A stretch of 64,000 nucleotides of DNA from JACDAS01 sp046262415 (GTDB lineage: Bacteria > Actinomycetota > Thermoleophilia > Gaiellales > Gaiellaceae), in NCBI GenBank assembly GCA_046262415.1, contig JBHEMU010000146.1:1-64000 (forward strand), read 5' to 3'. Positions 24,091 to 32,716 of the stretch are shown piece by piece. A program made the translations under genes and the position numbers. Under the pieces are notes generated by a model, which ran no database searches, had not been told where the DNA came from, and was given only the letters and a program-made list of their open reading frames with translations. How positions within the stretch are numbered: position 1 is the first letter of the stretch; the number at the start of each line of letters is the position of its first letter.

Positions 24091-24974
24091 TTCGTCGAGG
24101 TGCCGAGCGCGGCGTTGAAGACGCGCCGTGCGTGCGTCCCGGCCACCGTGTCCTTGACCGCGATCAGGTCGCAGGCGCCGGAGAGGACGAGCTCGAACGT
24201 CCGCCGGGGGTACGGCTCGACGTTGTAGCGATGCAGCTGGAGCGGATCGGTGGCAGGCCCGTTGGCGCCGGAGATCGAGGTGAACGCGACATCGTACCCC
24301 GCCTGGCGCAGGAGGCTGAGATGGACGGGCCGGTAGTGGGCCTCCGAGCCCTTCACGTAGGCGAAGGCCCGCACGGGCCGGCCGAGGCGCTCCTCGAGCC
24401 GCAGCTTGGACAGGACGATCTCCCGCGCAGCCTCGTCGACCTCGAGGTCGGCGAGCGGCCGGTGCCCGATCCCGTGCGACTCGACGCGGATGCCGCTCGC
24501 CTCGAGTTCCGCCAGCTCCTCCCAGTCGAGCGTCGGGTTGACGACGCCGCTCGAGGCCAGCCGTTCCTCGTGGGGCAGCGGCATCGTCGAGTCGAGGTAG
24601 CCGATCGGCGCGAACAGGACCGCGGGAAATCCGTGCTTGCGCAGGATCGGCGCAGCGTGCTGCAGGTTGTCGCGGTAGCCGTCGTCGAAGGTGATCAGCA
24701 CCGCCCCCCGGGACAGTGCGGCCCCCTCGCGGTAGTGGGCGAGGACTGCGTCGAGGCCGACGGGCGTGTAGCCGAACTCGTCCAGCATCGCCATCTGCGC
24801 GGCGAAGACATCCACGGGAACGGTCGTCGGATTGCCGGGTACGTCGTTGACCTTGTGGTACATGAGCACGCGCAGCGTCCGCGCGCCGTCGGCGACGCCG
24901 AGCCCCGCCGCGGTCTCGCCGATCGCCCGGTAGACGCCGTTCTTCAGGTGCTGCTTAACCCGGTCGGCCCGCAT
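24087..24974 (-). CDS. polysaccharide deacetylase (NodB fold, CE4)
   Basis: This 295-residue enzyme has the CE4 motif 1 VLITFDDGYRDN near residues 92-103 with the catalytic base and metal Asp. Motif 2 is IRVESHGIGHRPL with the H-x3-H metal ligands, and RPVRAFAYVKGS corresponds to motif 3. Leu/Tyr-rich VLMYHKVNDVPG near residue 37 is the usual entry. It removes N- or O-acetyl groups from sugars. No signal peptide is visible, so it may act on lipid-linked intermediates in the cytoplasm. The start overlaps the upstream GT4 stop by 31 bp. Confidence 0.9.
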   Translation of the reverse strand: MRADRVKQHLKNGVYRAIGETAAGLGVADGARTLRVLMYHKVNDVPGNPTTVPVDVFAAQMAMLDEFGYTPVGLDAVLAHYREGAALSRGAVLITFDDGYRDNLQHAAPILRKHGFPAVLFAPIGYLDSTMPLPHEERLASSGVVNPTLDWEELAELEASGIRVESHGIGHRPLADLEVDEAAREIVLSKLRLEERLGRPVRAFAYVKGSEAHYRPVHLSLLRQAGYDVAFTSISGANGPATDPLQLHRYNVEPYPRRTFELVLSGACDLIAVKDTVAGTHARRVFNAALGTSTK

Positions 24975-26104
24975 CGGCCCAGTCTAGGAGCCAGGGTCGA
25001 GTCGACGAGCGCCCGCATGCGGGCGGCGTACTCCTCGGGCGTCGAGCGCCAGTCCTCGAAGCGCGCCGCCGCCGCCTCGCCCAGGCGGGTCGCGAGCGCG
25101 CGGTCCGAGAGAACGCGTACGAGGACGGCCGCGAGCCCCTGGACGTCCTCGGGATCGACGAGCAGGCCCTCGACGCCGTCCTCGACGAGGTCGAGGATCC
25201 CGCCCGCGCCGCCGGCGACGACGCCGCGTCCCCGGGCGAAGCTCTCGATCACGACGCGGCCGAGCCCCTCGTGGCGCGAGGGGAGCACCAGCACCCACGA
25301 CTCGTCCATGCGTTCGGCGATCGCCTCCGGCGGCAGCTCGGCGACGTGCTCGACGCTCCCCGGCAGCTCCGCCACGAGCCGGTCGACGGCGCGCCGTCGC
25401 GAGCCCTTGCCGACGAGCACGATCCGCGCGTCGGGCAGCTCGCGGGCGACGCGCCGCCAGGCCGCCGCCAGGCCCTCGACGTTCTTGTACGGCTCGAGCA
25501 CGCCGACGAAGAGCGCCGAGGGCCGCTCCGGGAGCTCCCGCAGCGGTCGCGCCGTGAAGGCGGCCAGGTCGCTGTAGGTCGGGAACGCCGCAGCCGGGGG
25601 CTCGCCACGCACGTCCTCGACCAGAGCGGCCGTGTACGGCGAGAGCGCCCGGACCGCGTCCGCGCGGCGAAGCGCCAGCCGCGCGACCCAGTCGGCGGCG
25701 GGGGCTACCAGCCGCCGCCCGGGCGAGCCGTAGAGGCGCGTCGCCAGCCGCCAGTTCCCGTGCACCTCGGCCACGATCCGCGGCCGGCGGCCCCGGCGGG
25801 CGACCAGCGCGGCGGCGGCGGCGGGCGGGTCCTCGGCGACGACGACGTCCGGGTCGAAGGCGCGGATCGCCCGCCGCACGCGGCCGGGGAGCCGCAGGTG
25901 GAAGAGGAGTCCGTCCAGCCGCCGGAAGCGCGAGGGCGCCAGCAGCTCGAAGCGGCCCTCGGAGCCGGCTCCGTCGGCGGCGCTCGCGAGCACGCGGTAG
26001 TCGAGCTCCCGCCCGAGGGCCTCCCACTTGCGCTGGAGCCCGGGAGGGAGGGGCTGCCGGTAGCGGGTCCGCCCGACGAAGAGCACCTTCGGCCGCCCGG
26101 TCAC
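24944..26104 (-). CDS. family 4 glycosyltransferase, tandem paralogue A
   Basis: This 386-residue GT4 enzyme has RPKVLFVGRTRYRQPLPPGL at the N-terminus, RIVAEVHGNWRLATRLYGSP, ALFVGVLEPYKNVEGLAAAW, and LPSRHEGLGRVVIESFARGR with the Glu pair. It shares these motifs in order with the neighbouring enzyme at 26101-27228 (VLxxGRxRYRxPL, DVHGDWR, YGSPGRRL, VGVLERYKNVDGLA), so the two arose by tandem duplication. The GTG start overlaps that gene's stop (GTGA). Confidence 0.9.
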   Translation of the reverse strand: MTGRPKVLFVGRTRYRQPLPPGLQRKWEALGRELDYRVLASAADGAGSEGRFELLAPSRFRRLDGLLFHLRLPGRVRRAIRAFDPDVVVAEDPPAAAAALVARRGRRPRIVAEVHGNWRLATRLYGSPGRRLVAPAADWVARLALRRADAVRALSPYTAALVEDVRGEPPAAAFPTYSDLAAFTARPLRELPERPSALFVGVLEPYKNVEGLAAAWRRVARELPDARIVLVGKGSRRRAVDRLVAELPGSVEHVAELPPEAIAERMDESWVLVLPSRHEGLGRVVIESFARGRGVVAGGAGGILDLVEDGVEGLLVDPEDVQGLAAVLVRVLSDRALATRLGEAAAARFEDWRSTPEEYAARMRALVDSTLAPRLGRCGPTGLSST

Positions 26105-27228
26105 GGTCGCCCGGCCACCCGCTCCACGAGCTCTCGCACCCGGGCGGCGTACTCCCCCGCGCTCGGGAGCCAGGCCTCCACGGCGGGCCTGGCCGCGGCG
26201 GCGAGGCGCTCGGCCTCGCCGGGATCGCCGAGGACGCGGATGAGCGCGTCGGCGAGCGCCTCGTCGTCGCCCGGCTCGACGAGCAGGCCCGTGACGCCGT
26301 CCTCGACGAGATCGGGGATTCCGCCGACGCGGCTCGCCACCACCGGCCGTCCGCGGCAGAGCGCCTCGACGACGACCCGGCCCATTCCCTCCGACCGCGA
26401 GGGCAGGACGAGGAGCGTCGACGAGTCCAGCGCCGCCGCGACGCCGTGCGGAGGCACTGCCGGAGTCCACGACGTCTGTCCCGGCAGCTCCCGAACGAGC
26501 GCCTCGACCTCCGGGGCAAGCGTCCCTCGGCCGACGATCCGCAGGGCCGCGCCGGGTACGCGCGGAGCCGCCAGCCGCCACGCTCGCGCGAGCCCGTCGA
26601 CGTTCTTGTACCGCTCCAGCACGCCGACGAAGAGCGCCTGCGGCCGTCCGGGCAGGGGCTCCGGCGGCGTCGCGAGGAAGGGCTCGAGCTCCATGAAGGC
26701 GGGGAACTCCGCCGCCGGCTCCAGCCCCGCCTCGCGCACGATCCGGCTCGTGTAGGGCGAGACCGTGCGGACCGCGTCGACGCGCCGGAGCGCGGCCGAC
26801 GAGACCCGGTCGGCGATCGGCGCTAGCAGGCGCCGGCCGGGCGAGCCGTACAGCCGAGCGAACGTCCGCCAGTCGCCGTGGACGTCGGCGATCACCCGCG
26901 CCGGGCTGCGAGCCAGCCGTCTGGCCACCAGCGCGGCGGCCGCCTCGTACGGGCTCTGCGCCAGCACGGCGTCCGGCCGGAAGCGCCGCAGCTCGCGCGC
27001 GATCCGGAGCGGCAGGGCCGCGTAGAACGCGACTCCGTCGAGCGCGCGCGGCCTGGCCGGGGCCGCGAGCTCGAAGCGCGGGTCGGTCGCGGCGGAGCCG
27101 TCGGCGGCGCTGCCGAGCACCCGCACGTCGAGAACGACCTCGAGCGCAGCGAACTTGGCGGCGAGCACGGGGTCGAGCGGCAGCCGGTAGCGGTTCCGCC
27201 CAGCGAGCAGGACCCGCGGCCGCCTCAT
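26101..27228 (-). CDS. family 4 glycosyltransferase, tandem paralogue B
   Basis: This 375-residue GT4 enzyme has RPRVLLAGRNRYRLPLDPVL, RVIADVHGDWRTFARLYGSP, VDAVRTVSPYTSRIVREAG, LFVGVLERYKNVDGLARAW, and PSRSEGMGRVVVEALCRGRP. It is the paralogue of the enzyme at 24944-26104. Divergence is greatest in the acceptor-side loops, consistent with two related but different linkages. The ATG overlaps the upstream GT4 stop by 4 bp. Confidence 0.9.
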   Translation of the reverse strand: MRRPRVLLAGRNRYRLPLDPVLAAKFAALEVVLDVRVLGSAADGSAATDPRFELAAPARPRALDGVAFYAALPLRIARELRRFRPDAVLAQSPYEAAAALVARRLARSPARVIADVHGDWRTFARLYGSPGRRLLAPIADRVSSAALRRVDAVRTVSPYTSRIVREAGLEPAAEFPAFMELEPFLATPPEPLPGRPQALFVGVLERYKNVDGLARAWRLAAPRVPGAALRIVGRGTLAPEVEALVRELPGQTSWTPAVPPHGVAAALDSSTLLVLPSRSEGMGRVVVEALCRGRPVVASRVGGIPDLVEDGVTGLLVEPGDDEALADALIRVLGDPGEAERLAAAARPAVEAWLPSAGEYAARVRELVERVAGRP

Positions 27229-28358
27229 CCCGACCGGGCGGCGGCGAGCAGGATCTCCTCGAGCCGCGTGTAGATCCGCTCCGGCGCGTAGGCCTCGACC
27301 GAGGGCGCCGCCGCGCTCCGGAGCCGCTCGCGCAGGGACTCGTCTCCGAAGTAGCGGCCGAGCGCCGCCGCGAGCGCCGCGGGGTCCCCCGGCGGCGACA
27401 GGAGTCCGTTCCGGCCGTCCTCGACCACCTCGGCGACGCCCCCGGTCGCCGTGGCGATCACGGGCGTGCCGACGGCGAGCGCTTCGACCACGGTGTGGGG
27501 AAAGTTCTCCCAGCTCGACGACAGGATCGCCGCGTCGGCGGCGCGGAAGAGCTCCAGCACGGCCTCGCGGGATTGGGCGCCGAGGAAGCGGACCCGTCCG
27601 TCGAGCCCGAGCTCACTCGACCGCGCCGCGAGCGCCGTCCGCTCCGGCCCGTCGCCCGCCAGCAGAAGCGAGACCCCATCCGTCCGCGCCAGCGCCTCGA
27701 GCGCGACGTCGAGCGCCTTCTGCGCGGTCAGGCGGCCGGCGAACGCCACGGTCGGCCCGTCGACGCCGAACCGGCGCCGTGCTTCCTCGCGCGACCCTCG
27801 CGCGACCCGCGGCACCGGGTTCGGCAGCACCTCGACCCGATCCGGCGCGATCCCCCAGCCGATCGCCAGCCCGCGCAGGTAGGCGCTCGGGCAGAGCACG
27901 CGGGCGGCCCGCCGGAGCTCCAGGTCGCGCGCGACGCGCAGGGCCCGCACCCAGGCGTCCCCGCGCTCGGCCTGGAAGCGCTCGACGTCGGCCGCGGTGA
28001 GGCCCCGCCGGCGCGCGCGCTCGTGCGCCGGATCGGCGGTCAGCTTCAGCACGTACGGCCTCCGGACGAGGCTCGATCCCGCCGCGCTCCGCCCGAACAT
28101 GCCGGTCGTGTAGACGACGTCGCGGGCCGCGGCGCGACGGCCGATCAGCGCTGCGGTCGCCAGATGGCGGACCCCGACGGGGATGCCCCGCGAGACCCAC
28201 CGGACGGGGTACGCGCGCCGCTCCGGCCTAGACGCGGCCGTCGTCACGACCTCGACCGCATGGCCGCGCCCGGTCAGGAAGGCTGCCACCTCCGGCGCGT
28301 GCGACGCCGGTCCGCCCACGTCCGGCGGCCAGATCCCCGAGACGATCAGAATCTTCAG
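27225..28358 (-). CDS. family 4 glycosyltransferase with an apparent CTG start codon
   Basis: This 377-residue GT4 enzyme begins LKILIVSGIWPPDVGGPASH. It carries RPYVLKLTADPAHERARRR, VAFAGRLTAQKALDVALEAL and SSSWENFPHTVVEALAVGTP with the donor Glu, then GGVAEVVEDGRNGLL. No ATG, GTG or TTG lies between the upstream stop of this frame and the first Rossmann strand. The CTG at 28358 overlaps the flippase stop (CTGA) exactly as ATGA/GTGA do elsewhere, and GGAGG lies 10 bases upstream. ATT at 28352 is the only other rare-start candidate. Confidence 0.87.
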   Translation of the reverse strand: MKILIVSGIWPPDVGGPASHAPEVAAFLTGRGHAVEVVTTAASRPERRAYPVRWVSRGIPVGVRHLATAALIGRRAAARDVVYTTGMFGRSAAGSSLVRRPYVLKLTADPAHERARRRGLTAADVERFQAERGDAWVRALRVARDLELRRAARVLCPSAYLRGLAIGWGIAPDRVEVLPNPVPRVARGSREEARRRFGVDGPTVAFAGRLTAQKALDVALEALARTDGVSLLLAGDGPERTALAARSSELGLDGRVRFLGAQSREAVLELFRAADAAILSSSWENFPHTVVEALAVGTPVIATATGGVAEVVEDGRNGLLSPPGDPAALAAALGRYFGDESLRERLRSAAAPSVEAYAPERIYTRLEEILLAAARSG

Positions 28359-29647
28359 GAGACCGCCGCCTCCGGGACTGCGGGCCCGCCGTGCTCGCGC
28401 CGCAGGCGGGCGAGGAGGACGAGCCAGAGCGCGCAGCCGGCCGCCGTCGAGCCGAGGATCGCGCCCGCGCCCCCCGTCGCCCCCCACTCGCGCCCGAGCA
28501 CGACCACGAGCGGGATCAGCACCGCCGCCTCGAGCGCGTAGCCGATAGTGCGCAGGCCTGGTCGGCCGATCGAGATCGGGAACGACTTCGTCCAGCCGAA
28601 CACGAGCTGGAGCGCCGCCGCCAAGAGCACGATCCTCGCCGCGTCGGACGCGCCGGCGAACTCGGCCGTGTACGCGAGCCGCACGAGCTCCGGCATGAAG
28701 ACGAGAAGCGGCGGCAGCACGACCACGCAGATTCCCAGGGCGAGCGCCGAGTAGCGCCGGACGCTGTCGAACACGGCGTCGCGGGCGCCCCGCTCCCAGT
28801 CTCGCGTCTGCTCGGTGAGGAGGATCAGCCGGGCGGGTGAGGAGAGCGCGTAGAAGGCCTGCTGCGGCGCCTGCGCGGCGCGGAAGAAGCCGACCTGGAC
28901 GGGATTCGAGACCAGGCCGAGGACGAGCGTGCCCAGCGCCCCGCGGAGCGAGGAGATGCCGGTGCCGACGCTCGACTGGGCGACGAAGCGGACGATCCCG
29001 CGGCGATCCTCGGCGAGCGGCTCCGGGGCGGCCCGCGGGAAGCGACGGAATGCGGCGAGACCGACGGCGCCGATGCCGGCGGAGGCGAGGGCCTGGGCGC
29101 ACAGGAGCGAGGTCACGAGCGCCGTGACCCCGTGCGAGGCGGCGATCACGATCCCGGCGAGCTTGAGCGCCTGCGAGCCGAGCAGGAAGAACGCCCGGAC
29201 GTCGTAGCGGCCGCGCAGGAGGAGGGCGACGCCCGCCGGGGACTCGGGCGCCTGGACGACCGGGATCAGGGCCGCGAGAAGCAGCGGCTGCATGAGGTCC
29301 TCCGCGCCGAAGAGCCGGTCGGCGAGCGGCGCGAGGCCGGCGAGAGCGCCCCCGGCCAGGAGCGCTCCTGCGCCCTTGACCGCGAGCGCCCGCCGGAAGA
29401 GGCCCCGCAGCTTTCCCCACTCTTCGGCTGCCGCGTAGCGGAAGCCGAACTTGACGAGCGCCTCCTCGACGGTCAGGTCGAGCAGGAGCGCGAAGAAGCT
29501 CGTCGCCACGAGCACGATCGAGTAGACGCCGAAGCTCGCCGGCCCGAGAACGCGGGCCGCGACGAGCGTCCCGAGGACTCCGAGGACGAACGAGGCGTAC
29601 GTTCCGAGCGCGGTTGCCGAGCGGCGCCAGAGAAGCCGCGAGCGCAT
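28355..29647 (-). CDS. wzx: Wzx-type polysaccharide flippase
   Basis: This 430-residue protein has about twelve transmembrane helices. It opens with RRSATALGTYASFVLGVLGT and AARVLGPASFGVYSIVLVAT, the usual Wzx/RfbX start, and contains VGFFRAAQAPQQAFYALSSP and LVFMPELVRLAYTAEFAGAS. It would move undecaprenyl-diphosphate-linked repeat units to the outer face of the membrane. The ATG at 29647 lies 11 bases after a TATACT box shared with the divergent ligase gene. It heads the minus-strand run ending near 21015. Confidence 0.9.
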   Translation of the reverse strand: MRSRLLWRRSATALGTYASFVLGVLGTLVAARVLGPASFGVYSIVLVATSFFALLLDLTVEEALVKFGFRYAAAEEWGKLRGLFRRALAVKGAGALLAGGALAGLAPLADRLFGAEDLMQPLLLAALIPVVQAPESPAGVALLLRGRYDVRAFFLLGSQALKLAGIVIAASHGVTALVTSLLCAQALASAGIGAVGLAAFRRFPRAAPEPLAEDRRGIVRFVAQSSVGTGISSLRGALGTLVLGLVSNPVQVGFFRAAQAPQQAFYALSSPARLILLTEQTRDWERGARDAVFDSVRRYSALALGICVVVLPPLLVFMPELVRLAYTAEFAGASDAARIVLLAAALQLVFGWTKSFPISIGRPGLRTIGYALEAAVLIPLVVVLGREWGATGGAGAILGSTAAGCALWLVLLARLRREHGGPAVPEAAVS

Positions 29648-29658
29648 CAGAGCGTCCC

Positions 29659-29666
29659 AGTATAGT
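29659..29666. promoter_or_regulatory. shared bidirectional -10 element
   Basis: AGTATAGT contains TATAGT on the plus strand (29661-29666), 8 bases before the GTG at 29675. It also contains TATACT on the minus strand (29664-29659), 11 bases before the ATG at 29647. The two boxes overlap by four bases, so the two promoters may compete. The plus transcript would be leaderless. Confidence 0.55.
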
Positions 29667-29674
29667 GGCCGCCC

Positions 29675-31066
29675 GTGGCCGTCAGATCGCTCCCGGGGCG
29701 GCGTCCCGGAGTCCACGCGACGGCATGGAATCGGGTTCGCGAAGCGCCGGGCGGCGTCCTGCTCGCGCTCGGGCTGCCGGTGCTCTTCCTCCATGTCGAG
29801 AACCAGCCGGGCTTCACCGTGCGACTCGGCTCGGCGGCGGCGCACGTGGCGCTCTCGGACCTCGTGGTCGTGGTCCTCGTGGCCGCTGCGCTCGCCTTCG
29901 GCCTGTCCGCGGGGTTCGAGCCGCTTCGGGCCGGCCGGTGGATCTGGGTGGCGGGCGGCGCGCTGCTCGCCGTCGTCGCCGCCGGCACGCTGCTCGGGCT
30001 GCGCGAGGAGGGTTACCGGTTCGCCACCCACGCCGTCACCGCGGCGAAGTTCGGCGAGTACGCCCTCCTCGCCCCAGCGGCGGCCCTGCTCGTCCGGAGT
30101 CGCCGGGACGTCGAGGCCGCTCTCGCGGGCTTCGCGGCCTGGTCGGCGGCGGCGACCGTCCTGGCGCTCCTCCAGTTCTTCGGCGCGGACCTCGTCGGCG
30201 CGTGGCCGGCCGGACGGCGCCAGCCCTCGTTCCTCGGCCACCACGACTTCGCCGCGCTCTCCGGCGCCGCCCTGGCGGTCGGCCTCGCCGCCCTGGCCCT
30301 CGGGCGCGCCTGGCCGCTGGGGCGGTCGACCGCCGCTCTCGCCGGCGTCGCCGGCGGCCTGGGCCTCGTCCTCTCCGGCTCCAGCGCCGGCGCGATCGGC
30401 GCGGGCGCTGCCGCGGCGGCGGCCTGCCTCGTCGTCTACCGGCGGAGCGGGATGCCGGGCAGGCGCGTGGCCGCGGTCCTCGGCGTCACGCTCGTCGCGG
30501 TCGGGGGCGTCGCCGTCCTGCGCGGCCAGGACCTCGACCAGTTCCTGCGCTTCCTCGGCGTGAGGACGGAGCAGCGGACGACGCGCCAGGACGTGCAGAC
30601 GTACTCGCAGCGGACCGTGCTCGTCTACATCGGCTGGCGGATCTTCCGCGAGCACCCGGTGCTCGGCGCGGGCTGGCAGTCCTCGAGCGAGCTGGGCACC
30701 TACGGGCCGCACCTGGACGACGCCAGGCGGCGCTTCCCGGACACCGCCCCGCGGGCGTTCCCCTCGCCCGAGCACCCCTACGGGATCCAGAACGCGTACG
30801 TCCAGGCCGCCGCCGAGCTCGGGCTCGTCGGCCTGACGCTCTTCGTCGGGCTGATCGCGGCGGGCCTCGCCCTCGCCGGCCGCGTCGCGCTGCGGGCCCC
30901 CCCGGCGGCGGCGACCACGGCGCTCGTCGCCCTGCTCTGGCTGCTCGTCGCCGCGGCGGTGTGGAGCGCCAACGGACTCGTCGCCGGGATCCCGCTCGAC
31001 GCGCTCGAGTGGACCGCGCTCGGCCTCGCCGTCGCCGCTGCGAGCGGAGCCCGTGCCTGGGCCTGA
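29675..31066 (+). CDS. O-antigen ligase/polymerase-like membrane protein (Wzy_C)
   Basis: This 463-residue protein has about eleven hydrophobic helices. A large outer loop between the later ones contains WRIFREHPVLGAGWQSSSEL and EHPYGIQNAYVQAAAELGLV, the hallmark region of the Wzy_C/WaaL family. It would polymerise repeat units or ligate the glycan to an acceptor at the outer membrane face. It is one of three such proteins here (also 45638-47059 and 61267-62616). The start is a GTG right after a TATAGT box. Confidence 0.9.
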   Translation: MAVRSLPGRRPGVHATAWNRVREAPGGVLLALGLPVLFLHVENQPGFTVRLGSAAAHVALSDLVVVVLVAAALAFGLSAGFEPLRAGRWIWVAGGALLAVVAAGTLLGLREEGYRFATHAVTAAKFGEYALLAPAAALLVRSRRDVEAALAGFAAWSAAATVLALLQFFGADLVGAWPAGRRQPSFLGHHDFAALSGAALAVGLAALALGRAWPLGRSTAALAGVAGGLGLVLSGSSAGAIGAGAAAAAACLVVYRRSGMPGRRVAAVLGVTLVAVGGVAVLRGQDLDQFLRFLGVRTEQRTTRQDVQTYSQRTVLVYIGWRIFREHPVLGAGWQSSSELGTYGPHLDDARRRFPDTAPRAFPSPEHPYGIQNAYVQAAAELGLVGLTLFVGLIAAGLALAGRVALRAPPAAATTALVALLWLLVAAAVWSANGLVAGIPLDALEWTALGLAVAAASGARAWA

Positions 31067-31775
31067 TCCGTGGCCGGCGGAGGGGCGGCGCCATCCTCCC
31101 CGCAGCGCGCCGACGTACTGGATCCTCGCGCCGCTCTCGGAGTGGCTGCAGGCCGAAGCGCGGGAGGCCGGGAGTACCCTGGGGCGCTTCCGGCTGCTCG
31201 ACGTCGGCTGCGGCGCCAAGCCGTACCACCCCTTCTTCGCCCCGCTCGCGAGCGAGTACGTCGGGGTCGATCCCGTGCACCCCGGCGCGGAGCTGAAGGG
31301 GACCGTCGAGGACCTGCCCGTGCCGGACGCGAGCTTCGACGTCGTCCTCTGCAACCAGGTGCTCGAGCACTGCGCCGACCCGGCGCTCGCCGTGCGGGAG
31401 CTGCGCCGTGTGACCGCTCCCGGCGGGCGCGTGCTCGCCTCGACCCACGGCGTGATGGCCTACCACCCGAGTCCCGAGGACCTGTGGCGCTGGACGCATG
31501 CGGGGCTCGAGCGGCTCTTCGAGCAGAACGGCGACTGGAGCACGCTCGGGGTCGCTCCGGGCGCCGGCACGGCGGCCTGCGTCACTACGGTCCTGTCCAT
31601 GTACGTGCACCTGACGGCGAAGCGCACGGGCCTGCGGCCCGTCGGGAGCGGCGTGATCCGGATCCTGAACCGGCTGGGCCCGGCGATCGACCGCCGCTCG
31701 CGCCTGCTCCGCGAGCCCGGGCCGGGGACGATGTTCCTCAACCTCCACGTGCGCGCGGAGGTCGCCCACGGATGA
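31053..31775 (+). CDS. class I SAM-dependent methyltransferase
   Basis: This 240-residue enzyme has motif I FRLLDVGCGAKPYHPFFAPL and the acidic strand end YVGVDPVHPGAE. It also has SFDVVLCNQVLEHCADPALA and RVTAPGGRVLASTHGVMAYH, as in polysaccharide-locus methyltransferases. A C-terminal helical part follows. The GTG start overlaps the ligase gene by 14 bp, and the gene overlaps the epimerase by 4 bp. The substrate is unknown. Confidence 0.9.
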   Translation: MPGPDPWPAEGRRHPPRSAPTYWILAPLSEWLQAEAREAGSTLGRFRLLDVGCGAKPYHPFFAPLASEYVGVDPVHPGAELKGTVEDLPVPDASFDVVLCNQVLEHCADPALAVRELRRVTAPGGRVLASTHGVMAYHPSPEDLWRWTHAGLERLFEQNGDWSTLGVAPGAGTAACVTTVLSMYVHLTAKRTGLRPVGSGVIRILNRLGPAIDRRSRLLREPGPGTMFLNLHVRAEVAHG

Positions 31776-32716
31776 GCGCGCGCGTCCTGGTCACCGGCGG
31801 TGGCGGCTTCATCGGCTCGAACCTCGTGGCCGCCCTGCTCGGCCGCGGCGACCGCGTCAGCGTGCTGGACAACTTCTCGACGGGAAACCGCGCCAACCTC
31901 GCCCCGTTCGACCATGACGTCGAGATCGTCGAGGGCGACCTCCGCAGCTACGAGCGGGTTCACGCGGCCGTCCGGGGGATCGAACTCGTCTTCCATCTCG
32001 GCGCGCTGGGCTCGGTGCCGCGCTCGGTCCAGGACCCGCTGACCTCGAATGCGGTCAACGTCGACGGGACGCTGAACGTCCTCCTCGCGGCTCGCGACGA
32101 GGGCGTCCGCCGGGTCGTCTTCGCCTCCTCGTCGTCCGTCTACGGAAGCTCCGGCGAGCTGCCGCGGCGGGAGTCGATGGCGCCCGACCCGATCTCGCCC
32201 TACGGGGTCGCGAAGCTGGCCGGAGAGCGCTACTGCGTCAGCTTCAGCCGCGTCTACGAGTCGTTCGAGGCGGTCGTGCTCCGGTACTTCAACGTCTTCG
32301 GCCCGCGGCAGGATCCGCGCTCGCAGTACGCCGCCGTCGTGCCGCTGTTCGTGACCGCGATCGCGGCAGGAGAGCCCGTCACGATCTTCGGCGACGGCGA
32401 GCAGTCCCGCGATTTCACCTACGTCGCGAACGTCGTCGACGCGAGCCTGCTCGCCGCCGACGTCCCGGGTGTCAGCGGCCGGATCTTCAACGTGGCGGCC
32501 GGGGTCCCCCACAGCGTCGACGCGCTGGCCGACGCGGTCGGCGCGATCCTCGGCCGGCCGGTCGAGAAGCGGTTCCTCCCGCCCCGGGCCGGCGACATCC
32601 GCGACGCCTGGGCGGACGTCTCCGAGGCCCGCACCGTGCTCGGGTACGAGCCTCGCGTCGGGCTCGAAGACGGGCTCCGGCTCGCGATCGCCTCCCTGCT
32701 CCCACGATCCGCGTGA
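31772..32716 (+). CDS. UDP-hexose(N-acetyl) 4-epimerase-like extended SDR
   Basis: This 314-residue SDR has ARVLVTGGGGFIGSNLVAAL, LDNFSTGNRANL and FHLGALGSVPRSVQDPLTSN. It also has VFASSSSVYGSSGELPRRES and SPYGVAKLAGERYCV with the catalytic Tyr-x3-Lys. The SVPRS-DP-TSNAVNVDGTLN context is typical of WbpP/Gne-type UDP-GlcNAc(A) 4-epimerases. It would supply a galacto-configured UDP sugar. ATGA overlap with the methyltransferase and GTGA overlap with the next GT4 place it mid-operon. Confidence 0.9.
   Translation: MSARVLVTGGGGFIGSNLVAALLGRGDRVSVLDNFSTGNRANLAPFDHDVEIVEGDLRSYERVHAAVRGIELVFHLGALGSVPRSVQDPLTSNAVNVDGTLNVLLAARDEGVRRVVFASSSSVYGSSGELPRRESMAPDPISPYGVAKLAGERYCVSFSRVYESFEAVVLRYFNVFGPRQDPRSQYAAVVPLFVTAIAAGEPVTIFGDGEQSRDFTYVANVVDASLLAADVPGVSGRIFNVAAGVPHSVDALADAVGAILGRPVEKRFLPPRAGDIRDAWADVSEARTVLGYEPRVGLEDGLRLAIASLLPRSA

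Noticed and set aside
28355..31354. A 999-codon minus-strand open frame
   Set aside because: The part above 29647 is antisense to the ligase gene and lacks any protein pattern.
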